The translations under genes were made by a program, and so were the position numbers. Under the pieces are notes generated by a model. The model searched no databases. It was given only the letters and a program-made list of their open reading frames with translations, and was not told the DNA's origin. Positions 61,670-64,000 of a DNA stretch of 64,000 bases are shown here, one piece after another. Origin of the DNA: Prauserella salsuginis (GTDB lineage: Bacteria > Actinomycetota > Actinomycetes > Mycobacteriales > Pseudonocardiaceae); NCBI RefSeq assembly GCF_024648885.1, contig NZ_JANBBF010000010.1, positions 768,516 through 832,515 of the forward strand, in the 5' to 3' direction. The stretch's first letter is position 1; each line of letters starts with the position of its first letter.

Positions 61670-61716
61670 GCCGGATGCCGGATGCCGGATGCCGGATGCC
61701 GGATGCCGGATGCCGG
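61670..61716. repeat. 7-bp tandem repeat (GCCGGAT x6 plus part)
   Basis: Six exact GCCGGAT units occupy 61670-61711 and a seventh begins as GCCGG to 61716. A pure heptamer array is prone to slippage. It lies between the kinase operon terminator and the stop of the hemerythrin gene. Confidence 0.9.
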
Positions 61717-61761
61717 CGTCGGGTGGGAGCCGCGCCGGCGTCAGGTGTCGGCGCGCCGGTG

Positions 61762-62298
61762 TCAGTCGTCGAGGTGGCCTTCGCGGCGGGCCTGCTCGAC
61801 GATGCGGCGCACGTACTCCACGTCGCCGCAGTCCTGGTCCAGCAGTTCGGTGCGGCGGGCAGCCCACTTCTCGCCGAGGGCGAGCCGGGTCCGTTCGGCG
61901 ACCTCGGTGCGCGCGGCCGCCAGGATGCTGAGCTCCTCCTCGGCGAGGTGGTGCGCGACCAGGTTGCTCAGCTTCTCGACCGCTTCGACGAACGTGGGCG
62001 TGTCGGTGCCCTTCAGATCCAGTACCCGGAGGAGGGCCTCGTTGCCCTCGGCGTGTTCCTCCTCGCCGTGCTCGACCTCGTGTTTCCCCACGTCGTCGGC
62101 TTTGCGCCGCAGCACGGGGTAGACGACCTCCTCCTCGGCGACGCTGTGGGCGACGTGGACCGCGGCGAAGGCGTGCCGCAGTTCGTCCCGGTCGCCGTCG
62201 CCCATCCGCAGCTGCCGCAGGAGCAGCTCGAATCGCCGGTGATCGTCGACGATGAGGTCCACGACGTCGCCGTGGGTGGGCCTGCCCAGATCGATCAT
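61762..62298 (-). CDS. Hemerythrin/HHE-domain protein
   Basis: This 178-residue all-helical protein has the metal-binding pattern of HHE cation-binding domains: VDDHRRFELLL, FAAVHVAHSVAEEEVVYP (His-x-x-x-Glu), GNEALLRV and LSNLVAHHLAEEELSIL. It likely holds a di-iron centre and handles oxygen, nitric oxide or peroxide stress. The ATG at 62298 has AAGGA 9 nt upstream; a GTG at 62304 is possible. It is divergent from the DUF6670 gene. Confidence 0.85.
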   Translation of the reverse strand: MIDLGRPTHGDVVDLIVDDHRRFELLLRQLRMGDGDRDELRHAFAAVHVAHSVAEEEVVYPVLRRKADDVGKHEVEHGEEEHAEGNEALLRVLDLKGTDTPTFVEAVEKLSNLVAHHLAEEELSILAAARTEVAERTRLALGEKWAARRTELLDQDCGDVEYVRRIVEQARREGHLDD

Positions 62299-62477
62299 GC
62301 TCACGCTTCCTTCGTACCGTGCGCACGCTCCGTTCGCACGTGATGTAAGGCATTGCCAGGCCTCGGCGCGCTCCGAGCGGAGGTCGATGGCACGGTCACC
62401 AAGTCTCGATGCCGCCGCGTGGGCATGTGGAAGAGCGTGGCCAGTGGCGTGAGCCATATACGGCTGATAACGTCAAT

Positions 62478-62495
62478 AAGATGACCGGTCATCTT
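62478..62495. promoter_or_regulatory. Perfect 18-bp palindrome upstream of the DUF6670 gene
   Basis: AAGATGACCGGTCATCTT reads the same on both strands across all 18 bases. An extended -10-like element TGA-TAACGT (62465-62473) ends just before it, so the site would overlap the transcription start. It is a likely operator for a TetR-type repressor encoded elsewhere. Confidence 0.7.
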
Positions 62496-62512
62496 GGTTG
62501 GAGTTGCGAGTG

Positions 62513-63622
62513 ATGAAGAATGGTGGGACCGCCTCGGTGCCTGCGGGAGTGGTCTACGACTCGGCAAGTTCGGGCGGTGTGGCAGGGATGGCCAGCCGCG
62601 CGATCATGCGGTCTTTTGGTGCCACGTCCTATGCGGCCTCACCGGTTCCGAGTCCGGCGGTCTTCCCTCCTCCGGCTGCGACACGGCTCGGCCGACCGGC
62701 GATGGCGCATTACGGCGTTATGATTCCCGATCTGCCCGAACCTCATCGCTTCCTGGCGAACATGACACTCATCGGCTATAGCGGCTTCCGGGCATGGGAC
62801 GACGACAGTGTGCTACAGGGCACCGCACGGCAGACCGCGACCGTGTGTCACGGGACCGCGGCCACCACGGACGATCCGTTCAGTGCTCACGGGGAGGACG
62901 ACTGTGAGTTCGCCGCGGACGGCAGTCTGTTGTGTTTCGGCGACTGTTTCAGGATCAGCGGTCTGTACCCGTCTTACCGTGTGGTGAGTGGTCGGCCCGG
63001 TTTCGGTGCTGATCTAGAGCTCACCGCGACCGGCGAGATCACCTGGTTCACGAAGAGTCCGCTGTACAGCCACATTTCCTTGCTGACCCGGTATCGAGGC
63101 AGCATCACCCATGAGGGCACCCGTACGGAGGTGTCCGGCCTATGCACCTACGAGTACGGAGCGGGCTTCGCGCCGTACATGATCGCGAAACGGCCGCTGC
63201 CGAAGCGCCTGAAGCTTCCGATCGACTACTTCACCTACCACGTGCTCAACCTCGACGCCGACACGCAACTGCTCCTGGTTGGCCTCGGGGCGTTCCGGCA
63301 GCAGCCGGCGTTGATCTCGGGGTATCTGCGGACTGCCGGGCAGGGCGTCCGGCGCCTCGGAACTTCGGCACGCTTCGAAGTGTTGGAGAGTCAGCCTGAG
63401 GCTCTGGTCGGGCATGACGGTGAAGCCATGGCCGTGCCGTCCCGATTCCGGTGGATCGTCCGCGACGGAAGTATGACGCTGGCGCGCCTCGAAGGCACGG
63501 TGGACACCCAGTGGCTCTATGCCGGCATGGGAAACATCGCCGGATACCGCTACGAAGGGGAGTTCCAGGGTCGCGACATCGCGGGCCAGGGATACCTCGA
63601 ATACAGCGACCGTCGCCGTTGA
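62513..63622 (+). CDS. DUF6670-family protein
   Basis: This 369-residue protein has no signal peptide that I trust, though residues 15-60 are Ala/Pro/Ser-rich. AHYGVMIPDLPEPHRFLANM, then GFGADLELTATGEITWF and FQGRDIAGQGYLEYSD fit DUF6670, a family of unknown function found in actinobacteria and proteobacteria with a diiron/lipocalin-like beta fold suggested by the alternating pattern. The ATG at 62513 has GGAG 9 nt upstream. It is behind a strong 18-bp palindrome, so it is specifically regulated. Confidence 0.7.
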   Translation: MKNGGTASVPAGVVYDSASSGGVAGMASRAIMRSFGATSYAASPVPSPAVFPPPAATRLGRPAMAHYGVMIPDLPEPHRFLANMTLIGYSGFRAWDDDSVLQGTARQTATVCHGTAATTDDPFSAHGEDDCEFAADGSLLCFGDCFRISGLYPSYRVVSGRPGFGADLELTATGEITWFTKSPLYSHISLLTRYRGSITHEGTRTEVSGLCTYEYGAGFAPYMIAKRPLPKRLKLPIDYFTYHVLNLDADTQLLLVGLGAFRQQPALISGYLRTAGQGVRRLGTSARFEVLESQPEALVGHDGEAMAVPSRFRWIVRDGSMTLARLEGTVDTQWLYAGMGNIAGYRYEGEFQGRDIAGQGYLEYSDRRR

Positions 63623-63704
63623 GCGACTCGAGCGGAAGCCCGACACCTCGATGAAATCCGCACTAGGAGCTGTTTAGGAACGAGGGGTGCTGTAGGTAAG
63701 AGGA

Positions 63705-63761
63705 GAGGTCTCCGGTAGATGGATCAACGACCAAGAAGATCAACATCTATCCGGAGACCTC
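63705..63761 (+). promoter_or_regulatory. Stem that would sequester the transposase ribosome-binding site
   Basis: GAGGTCTCCGG (63705-63715) pairs perfectly with CCGGAGACCTC (63751-63761), which includes the GGAG just before the ATG at 63763. Flanking bases add imperfect pairing. Transcripts entering from outside would fold this stem, while one starting inside it would not. Confidence 0.6.
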
Positions 63762-63762
63762 G

Positions 63763-64000
63763 ATGGGAAGCGTATCGAGCGGTGCTCGTAAGGATCTGAC
63801 GGACCGGCAATGGGTGGCGTTGCAGCGCGTGTTGCCGTCTCGGCCGGTGGTGGGTCGTCGGCCGAAGTGGACGCGGCGGCAGTTGCTGGATGGGATCCGG
63901 TGGCGGGTGCGGGTGGGTGCTCCGTGGCGGGACGTGCCGGAGCGGTATGGGCATTGGCAGTCGATCTACCAGCTGTTTCGCCGCTGGCAGCGGGAAGGTG
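63763..64000 (+). CDS. IS5-family transposase, N-terminal part
   Basis: The 79 visible residues include DLTDRQWVALQRVLPSRP, RRQLLDGIRWRVRVGAPW and RDVPERYGHWQSIYQLFRRW, the helix-turn-helix start typical of IS5/IS427 transposases. The catalytic DDE residues lie beyond the window. GGAG sits 7 nt before the ATG at 63763, inside a stem. Whether the enzyme is intact or frameshifted is unknown. Confidence 0.88.
   Translation, partial: MGSVSSGARKDLTDRQWVALQRVLPSRPVVGRRPKWTRRQLLDGIRWRVRVGAPWRDVPERYGHWQSIYQLFRRWQREG

Larger units (their letters stand above)
63663..64000 (+). mobile_element. IS5-family insertion sequence, left end (cut by window edge)
   Basis: The element begins near 63663: CTAG (63663-63666) is a possible target duplication and GAGCTGTTTAGGAA (63667-63680) resembles the terminal inverted repeat of IS427-group elements. 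An IS5-type transposase begins at 63763. The right end is outside, so the terminal repeat and duplication cannot be confirmed. Confidence 0.75.

Overview
The window is high-GC DNA from an actinobacterium, most likely a member of the Pseudonocardiaceae (Saccharomonospora/Amycolatopsis-like). The signs are frequent GTG/TTG starts, an actinobacterial integration host factor (mihF), an F420-dependent glucose-6-phosphate dehydrogenase, a STAS-DUF6292 fusion, many TetR/IclR regulators, a KstR-type steroid operator, and the CGNR/ABATE regulator. The genus is an inference. No tRNA, rRNA, CRISPR array or prophage was seen. The only mobile element is an IS5-family insertion sequence cut by the right edge.

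Layout. 1-5.1 kb: start of an acyl-CoA dehydrogenase, a TetR-sugar kinase pair, citrate synthase, glycerol-3-phosphate dehydrogenase. 5.1-11.1 kb: a TetR gene facing an alkylglycerone-phosphate-synthase-like flavoenzyme, a gamma-glutamylcyclotransferase-like protein with no ordinary start codon, a secreted C39 peptidase and an acyl-CoA ligase. 11.1-15.6 kb: mihF, isochorismate synthase with a phosphopantetheinyl transferase (siderophore-type precursor supply), and a cupin regulator facing a thioredoxin-reductase-like gene. 15.8-20.4 kb: a TetR/acyl-CoA ligase/enoyl-CoA hydratase operon, a GNAT acetyltransferase and an MntR-like regulator. 21.2-25.7 kb: a sulfotransferase/SDR/DUF1214 operon behind a perfect KstR-consensus site, a SnoaL-like gene behind a second similar site, and a CysQ phosphatase. 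This looks like a steroid-catabolism satellite locus. 25.7-31.9 kb: RecQ, a Vgb-like propeller, and a 2-oxoacid dehydrogenase E1 alpha/beta pair with a free-standing lipoyl domain under an IclR regulator. 32-41.6 kb: a secreted lipase, a membrane protein with a hexapeptide tandem repeat, and a catabolic cluster (MFS, flavoprotein, two SDRs, SnoaL) facing an IclR regulator, then an FMN reductase/TetR pair. 41.8-54.1 kb: PhoD, a small secreted SH3-like protein, a winged-helix/CGNR regulator pair, LexA, STAS-DUF6292, Fgd, a GAF-LuxR regulator facing an acyl-CoA synthetase, an amidase and a small lipoprotein.

54.2-61.6 kb holds the most distinctive unit. It is a 1534-residue protein combining a Ser/Thr kinase, a STAND-type NTPase, a membrane segment and a WD40-like propeller. 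Three genes follow in the same direction: a membrane protein, a divergent FHA-like protein and a beta-propeller lipoprotein, with a strong terminator after the last. It reads as an envelope-linked signalling or self/non-self sensing operon. The window ends with a hemerythrin-like gene, a DUF6670 gene behind a perfect 18-bp palindrome, and the IS5-family element.

Two themes run through the window. First, most regulators face their probable targets across short gaps that contain clear dyad operators. Second, the intergenic DNA is rich in short tandem repeat arrays (units 7-22 bp, each array different) and in at least two dispersed short repeats, one of which has been read into the end of a coding sequence.
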